Of a stretch of 49,711 nt of DNA, positions 28,579 through 36,768 are shown one piece after another (within the stretch, counting starts at the first letter, position 1; each line of letters opens with the position of its first letter). Position numbers and translations under genes: made by a program. Below the pieces are notes generated by a model. That model had not been told where the DNA came from, made no database searches, and worked only from the letters and a program-made list of their open reading frames with translations. This stretch comes from Desulfobulbaceae bacterium. Its GTDB lineage: Bacteria > Desulfobacterota > Desulfobulbia > Desulfobulbales > Desulfocapsaceae. The stretch lies in assembly GCA_024227155.1 (NCBI GenBank), contig JAAELB010000796.1, positions 1 to 49,711 of the forward strand, in the 5' to 3' direction.

Positions 28579-29616
28579 ATGATCCATTATTCCCACGTAT
28601 GTCTTGATACCTTTGCCTATGAACTCCCCCCTGAAGTAATAACTTCTGAAGATATTGAAACTCGTCTGGCGTCCGTGTATGAGCGGTTGCGTTTGCCCGC
28701 AGGCCGGCTTGAACTTATGAGTGGTATAAAAGAAAGAAGGTTATGGCATGGGGGAACGAAACCAAGCCAGGCTGCTACCTTTGCCGGAAGACGAGTTCTT
28801 GAAGAGGCAAAGGTTGATCCGGAAGAAATTGATTGTCTTATCTTCACTTCGGTTTCCAGGGACATGATGGAGCCGGCGACAGCGTCTTTTGTACATAATA
28901 ATTTGGGCTTGTCTTCTTCAGCTTTGATACTTGATATTTCAAATGCATGTCTGGGTTTTTTGGATGGAATGCTGATGCTTGCCAATATGATTGAACTGGG
29001 GCAGGTAAGGAATGGTTTGATTGTCTCTGGTGAAACGGCTGAAGAGTTGCTGGAATCGACCATGATGGCCCTGTTGAGTGATGAGACACTAAGTCGTAAA
29101 AGTATTAAACCCGCTTTTGCTTCTTTGACTATAGGCTCCGGCTCCATTGGGGTTTTTATGCGTAGGGTTAAGGAAAATGAGGACAGGCCCCGGCTTGTTC
29201 ATGGAGCCTGGAGAGCCAATACCAGACACAGCGATCTCTGCCATGGTGACCAGAGCGGAGCGAACACCACTTTGATGGCGACAAACTCAGAGGAGTTGCT
29301 GCACAAGGGGGTGGAAACAGCACGGATGACCTGGGAGGAATTTTCATCAAAGAGTGGGTGGGGCGGGGCCGATATTGATCGCTTTTTTTGCCATCAGGTT
29401 GGCTCTGCTCACGCCAAGCTTCTTTTCACAAGTCTCGGTTTAACTCCGGCTAAAAATTTTGAAACCCTGGCAACTCTTGGTAATGTGGGCTCGGTTTCTG
29501 CTCCGATTACCATGGCGATGGCTATGGAGCAGGGTGCTTTTCTTCCAGGACAAAAGGGTGCTCTGTTGGGGATAGGCAGTGGTATAAATTGCATGATGTT
29601 GGGAGTGGAGTGGTAA
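28579..29616 (+). CDS. OleA-like thiolase (3-oxoacyl-ACP synthase III family)
   Basis: A 345-residue thiolase-fold condensing enzyme. The triad is Cys124 (ISNACLGFLDGM), His272 (FCHQVGSAH) and Asn302 (TLGNVGS). Features nearer to OleA than to FabH are the words SGIKERRLW, SVSRDMMEPATAS with Glu98 at the position of the OleA catalytic base, and the ending GIGSGINCMMLGVEW. OleA joins two fatty acyl-CoAs head to head to a beta-keto acid, the first step to long-chain olefins or ketones. The partners oleB, oleC and oleD are not in the window, so the product is uncertain. An AMMECR1 gene follows after two bases. Confidence 0.82.
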   Translation: MIHYSHVCLDTFAYELPPEVITSEDIETRLASVYERLRLPAGRLELMSGIKERRLWHGGTKPSQAATFAGRRVLEEAKVDPEEIDCLIFTSVSRDMMEPATASFVHNNLGLSSSALILDISNACLGFLDGMLMLANMIELGQVRNGLIVSGETAEELLESTMMALLSDETLSRKSIKPAFASLTIGSGSIGVFMRRVKENEDRPRLVHGAWRANTRHSDLCHGDQSGANTTLMATNSEELLHKGVETARMTWEEFSSKSGWGGADIDRFFCHQVGSAHAKLLFTSLGLTPAKNFETLATLGNVGSVSAPITMAMAMEQGAFLPGQKGALLGIGSGINCMMLGVEW

Positions 29617-29618
29617 TT

Positions 29619-30188
29619 ATGTCTGGAGATATAAGCGATAAACAGGGGAAAATACTTATTGAGCTGGCAAGAAAAACCCTGGAGCATCGATTAATGAACG
29701 GGGATCAGCTGGCCGAGAGTGATGAAGCCGAAATGCTTGAAAGAGCTGCTGTTTTTGTCACCTTGAAAAGGAAAGGCAAGCTCCGTGGTTGCATTGGTAA
29801 TCTTACACCGGTTTCCTCGTTGTGGCAGGCGGTTCGTGATAATGCTATCAATGCAGCGTTTAATGACCACCGATTTTCCCCTCTTACTCTGGAGGAGTTG
29901 CTGGAGGTACGGCTCGATATTTCTGTGCTGTCAAAACCAGAAAAACTTCAATACTCTGGAGCTGAGGAACTTTTACTCAAACTTCGGCCAGGGATTGATG
30001 GGGTTACTTTAAGGGATGGCCATCAAAGTGCTACCTTTTTACCCCAGGTGTGGAAGCAGCTTCCAGGGGCTGACCAGTTTTTAAATCATCTCTGCATGAA
30101 GGCGGGGTTAGCCAAGGATCTCTGGCGCCAAAAAGATGTTGATGTAGAAATATACCAGGTCCAATCTTTCCAAGAGGAAACAGAATGA
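29619..30188 (+). CDS. AMMECR1-domain protein (AmmeMemoRadiSam system protein A-like)
   Basis: A 189-residue AMMECR1-fold protein with the invariant LRGCIGNLTP at about residues 54-63, DHRFSPLTLEEL and TFLPQVWKQLP. The ATG at 29619 follows GGGAGTGGAG. In many anaerobes AMMECR1 is encoded with a Memo protein and a radical SAM enzyme; neither is visible here. Its molecular function is not established. It starts two bases after the OleA-like gene and overlaps the next gene by four bases (ATGA), so the three form one operon. Confidence 0.9.
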   Translation: MSGDISDKQGKILIELARKTLEHRLMNGDQLAESDEAEMLERAAVFVTLKRKGKLRGCIGNLTPVSSLWQAVRDNAINAAFNDHRFSPLTLEELLEVRLDISVLSKPEKLQYSGAEELLLKLRPGIDGVTLRDGHQSATFLPQVWKQLPGADQFLNHLCMKAGLAKDLWRQKDVDVEIYQVQSFQEETE

Positions 30189-30817
30189 AAGAGGTGATTC
30201 TTCCAGAAAAACTTGTTACGGAGCTGGAGGATATTTATGAACGGCTCCAAAGTGAATATAGCAGGGTTGCAGATTCACTGAAGTTTACCTGCAGTGGTTG
30301 TCCAGACAACTGTTGTGATTCCTATTTCCTCCATCATACATACGCTGAGTGGGCTTATTTGTGGCATGGGGTTAGAAAACTTGAGGTTGCTAAACAAAAA
30401 GATCTTATAAAAAAGGGCACAGAGTATCTGACTCTCTGTGAAAAGGCTATGGTGGCAGGTGAAAGGCCCCAGGTCATGTGCCCGTTAAACGATGAAGGGC
30501 TCTGCGCTCTTTATAAACACAGGTTGCTGGTGTGTCGTACCCACGGTGTACCCGCTACCTTGACCAGACCTGATGGTCAGTCTCTGGGGTTTCCGGGGTG
30601 TTTTCGCTGTCAGGATATCGTGGAACTGGAGTTCCCTGACGGAGATTCTCCCAGTGTTGAACGTACGGCTATGCTGAAAAAACTCGCTTTTCTTGAGAAT
30701 GAGCTGTTGGAGGGCAAAAGACATCTGCTGCCAAGGGTCAAAATGACTATTGCGGAAATGCTTGTGAAGGGACCTCCTACTCTGCCTCTCGCCCATTGTG
30801 AAAGAAAAACGACATAA
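30185..30817 (+). CDS. Cysteine-rich YkgJ-type putative metal-binding protein
   Basis: A 210-residue soluble protein with ten or more cysteines. The first cluster is C36-x2-C39-x3-C43-C44 (CSGCPDNCC), followed by VMCPLNDEGLCALYKHRLLVCRTHG and PGCFRC. This spacing resembles the YkgJ family of zinc- or iron-sulfur-binding proteins (CxxCC...CPFL...C.IY..RP..CR). Function unknown. It overlaps the AMMECR1 gene start to stop and its end adjoins a family A repeat. A second YkgJ member lies at 47826-48548. Confidence 0.75.
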   Translation: MKEVILPEKLVTELEDIYERLQSEYSRVADSLKFTCSGCPDNCCDSYFLHHTYAEWAYLWHGVRKLEVAKQKDLIKKGTEYLTLCEKAMVAGERPQVMCPLNDEGLCALYKHRLLVCRTHGVPATLTRPDGQSLGFPGCFRCQDIVELEFPDGDSPSVERTAMLKKLAFLENELLEGKRHLLPRVKMTIAEMLVKGPPTLPLAHCERKTT

Positions 30818-30818
30818 T

Positions 30819-30979
30819 TAGGAGGTTGTCCGAGGATAAGGTTTTTGGTCAAAATCGAGAAGTTTTCGCAAAATAAGCACAGCCATATACTTAATATCGA
30901 AGTCTACGCTATCTGCGAGCATTATTTTACGAAAACTCCGAAGAGTTTGGGCAAAAGCCATTCTCGGACAGTTTCCTAG
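30819..30979 (-). repeat. Family A interspersed repeat (MITE-like), copy 2
   Basis: 161 bases, inverted relative to copy 1. Ends TAGGAGGTTGTCCGAG and CTCGGACAGTTTCCTAG. The interior aligns with copy 1 in reverse complement, but has an additional block with CGAAGTCTACGCTATC, related to the tandem unit at 2585-2634. It begins two bases after the stop codon of the YkgJ-type gene, separating it from the small protein gene downstream. Confidence 0.9.
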
Positions 30980-30997
30980 AGGGGAGGTACTGGTTAT

Positions 30998-31195
30998 ATG
31001 AGAAGTCCAAATGATCTCTGGGCTGCTATTGGGGATATTGATGAAGAGGAGACTCGCAATGTGCTTACCAAACTCTTTGTCATCTATGAGCAGGCTATAG
31101 AACGGGATCCCACAAGCATTGAAGCAACACTCTTTTTTAAGAATCTGGATCTGGCGATGACCCAGACTGAGGAGTGTAATCTCAATAGAAGGTAG
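30998..31195 (+). CDS. Small helical protein of unknown function (65 residues)
   Basis: A 65-residue acidic protein (MRSPNDLWAAIGDIDEEETR...), predicted by eye to be mostly helical with a TPR-like rhythm (YEQAIERDPTSIEATLFFKNL). A ribosome site GGGGAGG lies 11 bases before the ATG, just past the end of a family A repeat. It has no cysteine-rich or membrane segment except one cysteine near the end. I do not recognise a family. It lies 34 bases before the first thioesterase gene and is likely co-transcribed with it. Confidence 0.6.
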   Translation: MRSPNDLWAAIGDIDEEETRNVLTKLFVIYEQAIERDPTSIEATLFFKNLDLAMTQTEECNLNRR

Positions 31196-31229
31196 TTTCC
31201 AGGGAGCTGTTATTACAGCGGAGAGAGAG

Positions 31230-31742
31230 ATGCGTAAAAGTGTAGAAAATAAACAACCAAACTCAAAAATGTGTTTTGTCTGCGGCATGGACAATAAATT
31301 TGGTCTCAAGGCTATGTTCTATGAGCTTGAGGACGGTCAGCTTATTGCAGTATTTAAACCGGCTTCTGAGCACCAGGGATACCCCGGGCGTCTGCATGGA
31401 GGCATTGCTGCAACAATCCTTGATGAAACCATTGGCAGGGCAATCATGTTTTCCCATTCGGGTAATATCTGGGGGGTGACGGTGGATTTTTCCATGAAAC
31501 TCAGAAAACCTGTTCCTATCGATGAAGAGGTGCGCGTAATTAGCCGCATCGTATCGGAGAATAAACGTTCTTTTGAGGGTGAGGGTGAAATTATCCTTAA
31601 AGATGGGACCGTTGCTGTCCAGGGCAAGGGCAAGTACCTTAAGATGGATATAGACAAGATTTCCTCCTCTGACTTTGAGGGGGAGGATTGGGGGCTAGTA
31701 CCGCTTCCCGATGATCCTGAATTTATCGAACTGCCGGACTGA
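31230..31742 (+). CDS. PaaI-type hotdog thioesterase with an N-terminal CxxC
   Basis: A 170-residue hotdog-fold protein. The N-terminus contains Cys15-Phe-Val-Cys18 followed by G-M-D-N-x-x-G-L, a short header found in a subset of PaaI-like thioesterases. The core has the active-site motif LHGGIAATILDETIG and TVDFSMKLRKPVP on the following strands. It should hydrolyse acyl-CoA or acyl-ACP thioesters. The C-terminal 25 residues are acidic and variable. A second hotdog protein follows after 90 bases. Confidence 0.87.
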   Translation: MRKSVENKQPNSKMCFVCGMDNKFGLKAMFYELEDGQLIAVFKPASEHQGYPGRLHGGIAATILDETIGRAIMFSHSGNIWGVTVDFSMKLRKPVPIDEEVRVISRIVSENKRSFEGEGEIILKDGTVAVQGKGKYLKMDIDKISSSDFEGEDWGLVPLPDDPEFIELPD

Positions 31743-31832
31743 AACATCGCTTAATCCTTGTAAACTGAAAAGGAAGTAAGCCGGGACTTAGTATAGTACC
31801 TTTTTAGGGGTACAAGTGGTTTGGAGAGAGGA

Positions 31833-32288
31833 ATGGAGCAAAAGGAAATACTGGAACTTTTAAAGGATTTTTATGAAAACCAGATGCCTTTTGACCGTCT
31901 ACTCGGTATTCAGGTAGAGAGCTTGACACCCGATAATACTAGAGTTCGCATTGATATGCGGGAAGAGTTGATTGGAAATTTTGTTAGAGGTGTTTTACAT
32001 GGGGGTGTTATCTCTTCCCTGCTTGATTTGACCGGAGGTCTCATAGCGTCCGTTGAGTTGGTGAATCATATGCAAGGCCTTGAAATCAGTGAGATCAAGA
32101 GGCGCCTGGCGAGGATTGGTACCATAGATCTTAGAGTAGATTACTTGCGGGCTGGTAAAGGTAAATTTTTTACAGCCTCAGGCTCAGTGTTACGGAAAGG
32201 AAATAAGGTAGCGGTGGTGAGAACAGAGTTGCTCAATGACCAGAACGTCCTTATTGCTGCAGGAACGGGAACTTACCTTGTTAACTAA
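31833..32288 (+). CDS. Hotdog acyl-CoA thioesterase (YigI/PaaI-like)
   Basis: 151 residues with MPFDRLLGIQVESLTPDNTRV, VLHGGVISSLLDLTGGLIAS (active-site helix) and LRVDYLRAGKGK, typical of YigI-type medium/long-chain acyl-CoA thioesterases. The ATG at 31833 follows GGAGAGAGG; an in-frame TTG 12 bases upstream is inside that ribosome site. It is the last gene of the lipid-related run that began with the OleA-like enzyme. Confidence 0.88.
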   Translation: MEQKEILELLKDFYENQMPFDRLLGIQVESLTPDNTRVRIDMREELIGNFVRGVLHGGVISSLLDLTGGLIASVELVNHMQGLEISEIKRRLARIGTIDLRVDYLRAGKGKFFTASGSVLRKGNKVAVVRTELLNDQNVLIAAGTGTYLVN

Positions 32289-32771
32289 TTGTAAGCCCCA
32301 GGGCTGTGGCAAAGAAACAGTCAGTATCAATGGATAGGTTGGTCACTTATCATCCAGAGTGCTTGTTCTGAATCTCAAAAGGTTGTCCAATGACTGGCAG
32401 GCCATTTATGGTCACCGGGTTTTGATAGCTGAGACCTTTGTCGATACTACTCGTTTTACAGGTGGCTGTTACCGGGCTGCATTGGAAAAGATTTGACCGC
32501 CGCTTAACAGCGAGCCCATGCTATACGAGGTGCTGCTGCAAGTTTTGGTGCAGAAGCACTGCACAGGCTGTATTCAGTGCTGAAGGCGCTGGAGATTTTA
32601 AAACAATGACAGGGTTGATGGCTTCTGTTGAGACTGAATTTGTACGTTTCATGGCGTTAAAATGTGATGAAGATGTGAACCAGATTTATTGCTGTTTCAC
32701 ATCTTCATTTGGCAATGCAAGATATATTGCACTGTATATGAGTTTTCTGATAGTTCTCAGTAGAATAACTC
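32289..32771. other. Non-coding stretch with one decayed gene fragment
   Basis: A 483-base gap between the thioesterase and the convergent Cache gene. It contains the DUF4338 fragment listed separately (32338-32496). The remaining 275 bases have an open frame on the plus strand, but without a ribosome site or recognisable domain. No terminator hairpin was evident. Confidence 0.55.
32338..32496 (+). pseudogene. Fragment of a DUF4338-family (transposase-associated) protein
   Basis: The frame from 32338 translates to VGHLSSRVLVLNLKRLSNDW, then continues QAIYGHRVLIAETFVDTTRF and TGGCYRAALEKI before a stop. This order (LxSRVL..., DWxxxYGHxxxxxETFVD, RFxGxCYRAA) is the signature stretch of DUF4338, found in IS-linked proteins and in DruA. 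Only about 52 codons survive, with a stop directly upstream and another at the end, so it is a relic. Confidence 0.7.
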
Positions 32772-33302
32772 TTAGTTGTCTTCCCAGATGGGATCGTTTG
32801 GAAACTTCTTCTTGATGTCGTCGGCTGTTACATCGTATATGCCAGCCCCGGCAACATACTCTTTGCCACCATGGTTCACAAGCACCACATACGATACTTT
32901 AGGGGAGCTGTCCTTTTCACCCGGCTTTGGCCATACATATGGAACCCACCCTGAACCTTTATCTTCAGCAATTTCATTCATGGCCATAAAAAGCAGGGTC
33001 CCATTGGTATCAGCAAGGTCGAGTAGTTCTTTTCCGTCAAGTGACGGTTTTATGGGATGCATGACCATTACTCCTTCAAGGTTATGAACCCAGACATATC
33101 CTGCTCCATCTGCAAAACGAAATTCACCGTTTTTATCTTTGATTTTTTGGAGGGCGGCATCTCCTTCAGCCTTAATCAACTCTGCAGCAGCCAAAGCCTT
33201 CTCCTTACATAATTTAGGGGTCAGGTCTTCACTGAACCCTGTTCCGGTGAAGGAAAAGACCAGGATTAAGCTGAGAATACCTATTACGGATTGTTTGAAC
33301 AT
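32772..33302 (-). CDS. Periplasmic single-Cache domain protein
   Basis: A 176-residue secreted protein with a signal peptide cleaved near residue 24 (TGFSE). The body is a single Cache domain with ADGAGYVWVHNLEGVMVMHPIKPSLDGKELLDLAD and later GSGWVPYVWPKPGE, the sCache_2 signature seen in chemoreceptors and kinases. It has no membrane anchor or output domain, so it would work as a free ligand-binding protein. It lies 33 bases downstream of a methyl-accepting chemotaxis protein on the same strand, the likely partner. Confidence 0.88.
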   Translation of the reverse strand: MFKQSVIGILSLILVFSFTGTGFSEDLTPKLCKEKALAAAELIKAEGDAALQKIKDKNGEFRFADGAGYVWVHNLEGVMVMHPIKPSLDGKELLDLADTNGTLLFMAMNEIAEDKGSGWVPYVWPKPGEKDSSPKVSYVVLVNHGGKEYVAGAGIYDVTADDIKKKFPNDPIWEDN

Positions 33303-33335
33303 GTTTTCCTCCTTTCTTTTTTTTATTTGGCTCTG

Positions 33336-35444
33336 TTAAAGCTTAAATTGACTGACGAGGCTCTGTAGTTCGCCAGCAAGTTTTTTGAGCTCATCACTAC
33401 TTCGGTCAACCATAGCGCTTTCACTCAACACCTCTAAACTTCTTTGGTTAACCTCAGCAATATCGCTTGCAATCGCATCTGCTACGGTTGAACTTTGTGC
33501 GACATTTTCATTAACTTCCTGTAACCCTGCTGATGCCAGCCCCATATTTTCTGCAATATCACTAGTTGTGGCGGACTGCTCCTCTACTTTCCCGGCAATA
33601 GTTCCGACCATATCATTGATATTCTCTATAATTTTGGATACACCCTCAATTTCTTGAACAGTCCCTGTTGTAGAGTTCTGAATACCCTCGATTCGCTTGC
33701 GAATATCACTGGTTGCTTCAGCTGTTTGATTGGCGAGTTTCTTGATTTCTGTAGCTACGACCGCAAATCCTTTCCCTGCTTCTCCAGCTCTTGCTGCCTC
33801 TATGGTTGCATTGAGTGCCAAAAGGTTAGTCTGTTCGGAAATTTCGGAAATAACTTCTGTGATCTTACTAATTTGCCTTGCAGCATTCCCTAATTCATTA
33901 ACCCGTAGAGTCGCACCTTCAGCTCTTTTGACAGCTTTCTGGGTAATAGCATTGCCCTGCTCAGAATTTTTGGCAATCTCAGCAATCGAAGCAGTTATCT
34001 CTTCAGTTACAACCGAGACCGTATTCACATTGATTGATGCCTCTTCCGTAGAAGCAGCAACTGAATTTACATTTACACTCATTTCCTCTGCAGCGGCCGC
34101 AACAGATTCCGATTTAGCTGTCATTGTTTGGGCTCCGTCGGCCATCGACGTTGCAAGTCCTGCGAGGTCAGATGAAGAAGAAGAGAGTTGGTTAGAGAAG
34201 TGTGTTATCCGCCCCATAGTTTCTCTCAAATTGTCGGCCATTGCATTGGTATCACGAGCCAAGTCACCGAGCTCATCTCCGGATGATAATTTCACGCTAT
34301 GTTGAAGGTCGCCAGATGCTATTTGATTGGTTGTTTCGGCTAGTAAAGTGATACTACGGGTGATATACCTGCTGATATACACGCCCAGTGATATAGCGAC
34401 CAGCACCGCCACAATTGTGAGAATGATAAGGAAAATTATGCCATTGTGCTTTGCTGCCTCTGCATTTTGTAAAGCTACCGTCACTTCTGCCTCGGCACCT
34501 TCAGCTAGCAATTCAAGTTGGGTATTTATTTTATCAGCTGATGCAGCTAGCTCTTGAAGCTTATTCTGCTTCTCAAGGTCCAACCCCCCATAAATTGGCT
34601 CCACGTACGATTTCATTTTCTTAAAATAGATATTTATCCGGGCAGAAGAGCCTTTTGCACGATTATAGTATTTATTTTTCCATTCAGGCTCATTTTTCTC
34701 ATTGATTTTTTGAGCATATCCAGTCAATTTTTTGTGGAATTTCTCGATTTTTCCCATCGTGTTGGTCAACTTATCGTCATTAGTACGATATGTCCTCAAA
34801 AACTCACCCAACATCCCCTCATCCGGATTTGTATTTCCTTCAAAGGTGGTACCTATGCCAACCGCACTTCCCAATGCGTCCAACCATTCATTTTGATCCT
34901 GAGTGAGCATTAATAGATAAGATGGAAGTCCGAATGTACGATTCTCTGTGACAAAAGAGTATGTTGACTGCTTGTGGTGGGCCTGAATAACCTCCAGGCT
35001 AGCTGTTCTGAAAGCACTACTTTCCTTGCTGATTTTACCAATAATATTCTCTAACTTTTCTGTACATTTATGAACAGTAATGTTTAACTTGAGTTCTTGA
35101 AATAACCTATATGATTGATTTTTTTTAAATTCCCCAGAGTCAGTTCCATGTTGTAACATTGAGATCCACATATCGAATATGTCAATATTTCTAACAATAC
35201 GATTTTGGTTTTTCTCTTGATTTTTATAAGAGTGAACATAATCAGCAAGTAATTTTTCAGTTTTCTCAACAATCAAACTAGCCTGCATAACCGCATTTTG
35301 AATGGGCATCTTTTCCTTGGCGACAGTATCGCCGGCACGTGAGAGAGAGTTGAGAACGTAGATGCCTATAACTCCCGAGATTAAAACAAGCAGTGCCAGA
35401 ACCATAAAGCTTACGGTGAGTTTTTTACCTATGGTAAGTTTCAT
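33336..35444 (-). CDS. Methyl-accepting chemotaxis protein
   Basis: A 702-residue chemoreceptor. TM1 is at about 9-30, a long helical periplasmic region runs from about 31 to 333 (helical-bimodular type by length and composition), TM2 spans 334-356 and HAMP about 357-410. The cytoplasmic signalling domain has the tip hairpin [28 protein letters not shown]. No CheR/CheB-tethering pentapeptide is seen at the C-terminus. A Cache-domain protein is encoded directly downstream and may deliver a ligand. The signal is unknown. Confidence 0.94.
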   Translation of the reverse strand: MKLTIGKKLTVSFMVLALLVLISGVIGIYVLNSLSRAGDTVAKEKMPIQNAVMQASLIVEKTEKLLADYVHSYKNQEKNQNRIVRNIDIFDMWISMLQHGTDSGEFKKNQSYRLFQELKLNITVHKCTEKLENIIGKISKESSAFRTASLEVIQAHHKQSTYSFVTENRTFGLPSYLLMLTQDQNEWLDALGSAVGIGTTFEGNTNPDEGMLGEFLRTYRTNDDKLTNTMGKIEKFHKKLTGYAQKINEKNEPEWKNKYYNRAKGSSARINIYFKKMKSYVEPIYGGLDLEKQNKLQELAASADKINTQLELLAEGAEAEVTVALQNAEAAKHNGIIFLIILTIVAVLVAISLGVYISRYITRSITLLAETTNQIASGDLQHSVKLSSGDELGDLARDTNAMADNLRETMGRITHFSNQLSSSSSDLAGLATSMADGAQTMTAKSESVAAAAEEMSVNVNSVAASTEEASINVNTVSVVTEEITASIAEIAKNSEQGNAITQKAVKRAEGATLRVNELGNAARQISKITEVISEISEQTNLLALNATIEAARAGEAGKGFAVVATEIKKLANQTAEATSDIRKRIEGIQNSTTGTVQEIEGVSKIIENINDMVGTIAGKVEEQSATTSDIAENMGLASAGLQEVNENVAQSSTVADAIASDIAEVNQRSLEVLSESAMVDRSSDELKKLAGELQSLVSQFKL

Positions 35445-35689
35445 GTAACCTTCCCTAATAGATAACCATTAATTGCAGTACCTCTTTTTCTAATTAAAAT
35501 ACTTAAAGTAAATCAGTAGTTGACCAGATGATATTCTTCATCCGAAAACCCAACAACACATCCGGAATTGTAGACTTCCCTTAATCAAAGGTCAAATTAT
35601 ATCTGGGTGAAAAATCAAACAAGTAGTCCGACAAAAAGGATATTGGTGCAAATTCAGGGTGCTTAGCAACAAATTCCTGAATTTACGCG

Positions 35690-36766
35690 TCAAGGACGCG
35701 TAGCAGCTATTGTGGCAATGAGTTTTGCGGCTGCCTGAGCCCCGTTTTCTTTAAAACCATGGGGCCTGGGGTGACGCAAAACCTCAGATAGCGCAGGATT
35801 CCAGCGTCCTGTGAAATAATCTTTTTGGGTCATGGTTGCTCCAGAAAGAGTACTTTTAAGGTAATTCTCCAAAACGGTGGATTCAGCAAAATTGGACCTG
35901 CCCACTGTAATTACATGCACTCCCGCCTGGCAGCATTCCGCAACGGTGGAGTATCCCGCTTTACAGATAACGATATCTGCCGCACAAATGAGATTCGGAT
36001 GGTAGGTAGGATTATCTTTAGCCAGCAAAATGATATTGGCAGCTATTTTTTTATCTTCATTTTGTCCGGTAAAAACAAAGGAAAAATTTATCGATTCTTT
36101 CAGTAACCCAAGGTCCGGTAGTTTCTGATCAACTCCTCCCATGGTCACCACTACCACATTCTTGTCCTGCCACTGTAGTTCATCTCTAGTTGCTTGGTTA
36201 CTCTTTGTTTTTTGTCTAAAGATTGGTCCACAAAATAGATCGTTTGGGGCTGGGTGACAGAGGGGTGATGTCTGGATGCGATAGTCCGCACCAGTGGAAA
36301 GTTTTTGTAAATAGTCGATGTGTTTCTCTATCTCCGGATGGTCCTTAATGTAGGGCGTGTAAATCCAGTCCCAGGTGAAGTTTTCAACAAGAATAGAGGG
36401 GATCCCACAGAGCTTGGCAACAGCTATCCCAAGGGGAGCAATATCGCAGAGGATAAGGGAGCTGTTTCTGCAAATGGAAGCCAAATTTTCTGTAAGGGAT
36501 GTGTCAAACGGCAGGAAAAGGTCGAGCGCCTTGATTGTTGCCGGGATATCCGCTCCAAGAGCCGATGACTGTATCAGTCCTATATCCACATGCACCGGGT
36601 GGTAATGGAAGTTCTCAAGGGTCTCTGCAAAAAGAGATTCCGGTACTGTGGTGATAATCCTGATTTGCAGCTCAGGGACAATCCTTGTTAACGCATCCAA
36701 TACGGCTATGGCACGGGTGGCATGGCCGTAACCGTGGGGGGAGATGAAGCAGCTTATCTCTTGCAA
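35690..36766 (-). CDS. Glycosyltransferase-like protein (MurG/GT28-type fold)
   Basis: A 358-residue protein with the GT-B opening SPHGYGHATRAIAVLDAL, where the Gly-x-Gly-His loop contacts the acceptor. The C-terminal donor half has VVVTMGGVD and the conserved ICAADIVICKAGYSTVAECCQAGVHVITV, the GT28 donor-binding helix. Similar domains form the N-terminal half of some sugar-kinase fusion proteins. The substrate is unknown. It starts two bases after the nickel ATPase gene and so ends the nickel operon; a functional link to nickel is not obvious. Confidence 0.7.
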   Translation of the reverse strand: MQEISCFISPHGYGHATRAIAVLDALTRIVPELQIRIITTVPESLFAETLENFHYHPVHVDIGLIQSSALGADIPATIKALDLFLPFDTSLTENLASICRNSSLILCDIAPLGIAVAKLCGIPSILVENFTWDWIYTPYIKDHPEIEKHIDYLQKLSTGADYRIQTSPLCHPAPNDLFCGPIFRQKTKSNQATRDELQWQDKNVVVVTMGGVDQKLPDLGLLKESINFSFVFTGQNEDKKIAANIILLAKDNPTYHPNLICAADIVICKAGYSTVAECCQAGVHVITVGRSNFAESTVLENYLKSTLSGATMTQKDYFTGRWNPALSEVLRHPRPHGFKENGAQAAAKLIATIAATRP

Positions 36767-36768
36767 AA

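Noticed and set aside
28617-29147. 176-residue minus-strand frame
   Set aside because: Antisense shadow of the OleA-like gene.
28579-29616. FabH for fatty acid initiation
   Set aside because: The Glu98 context, the SGIKERRLW word and the C-terminal ending fit OleA better, and no fab genes are adjacent.
30818-31309. 163-residue minus-strand frame
   Set aside because: Antisense to the thioesterase and small protein genes and ending in the family A repeat. No domain, no ribosome site.
32438-32815. 125-residue plus-strand frame
   Set aside because: Overlaps the DUF4338 relic in another frame and the Cache gene antisense; no recognisable domain.
33730-34305. 191-residue plus-strand frame
   Set aside because: Antisense shadow of the alanine- and serine-rich chemoreceptor signalling domain.
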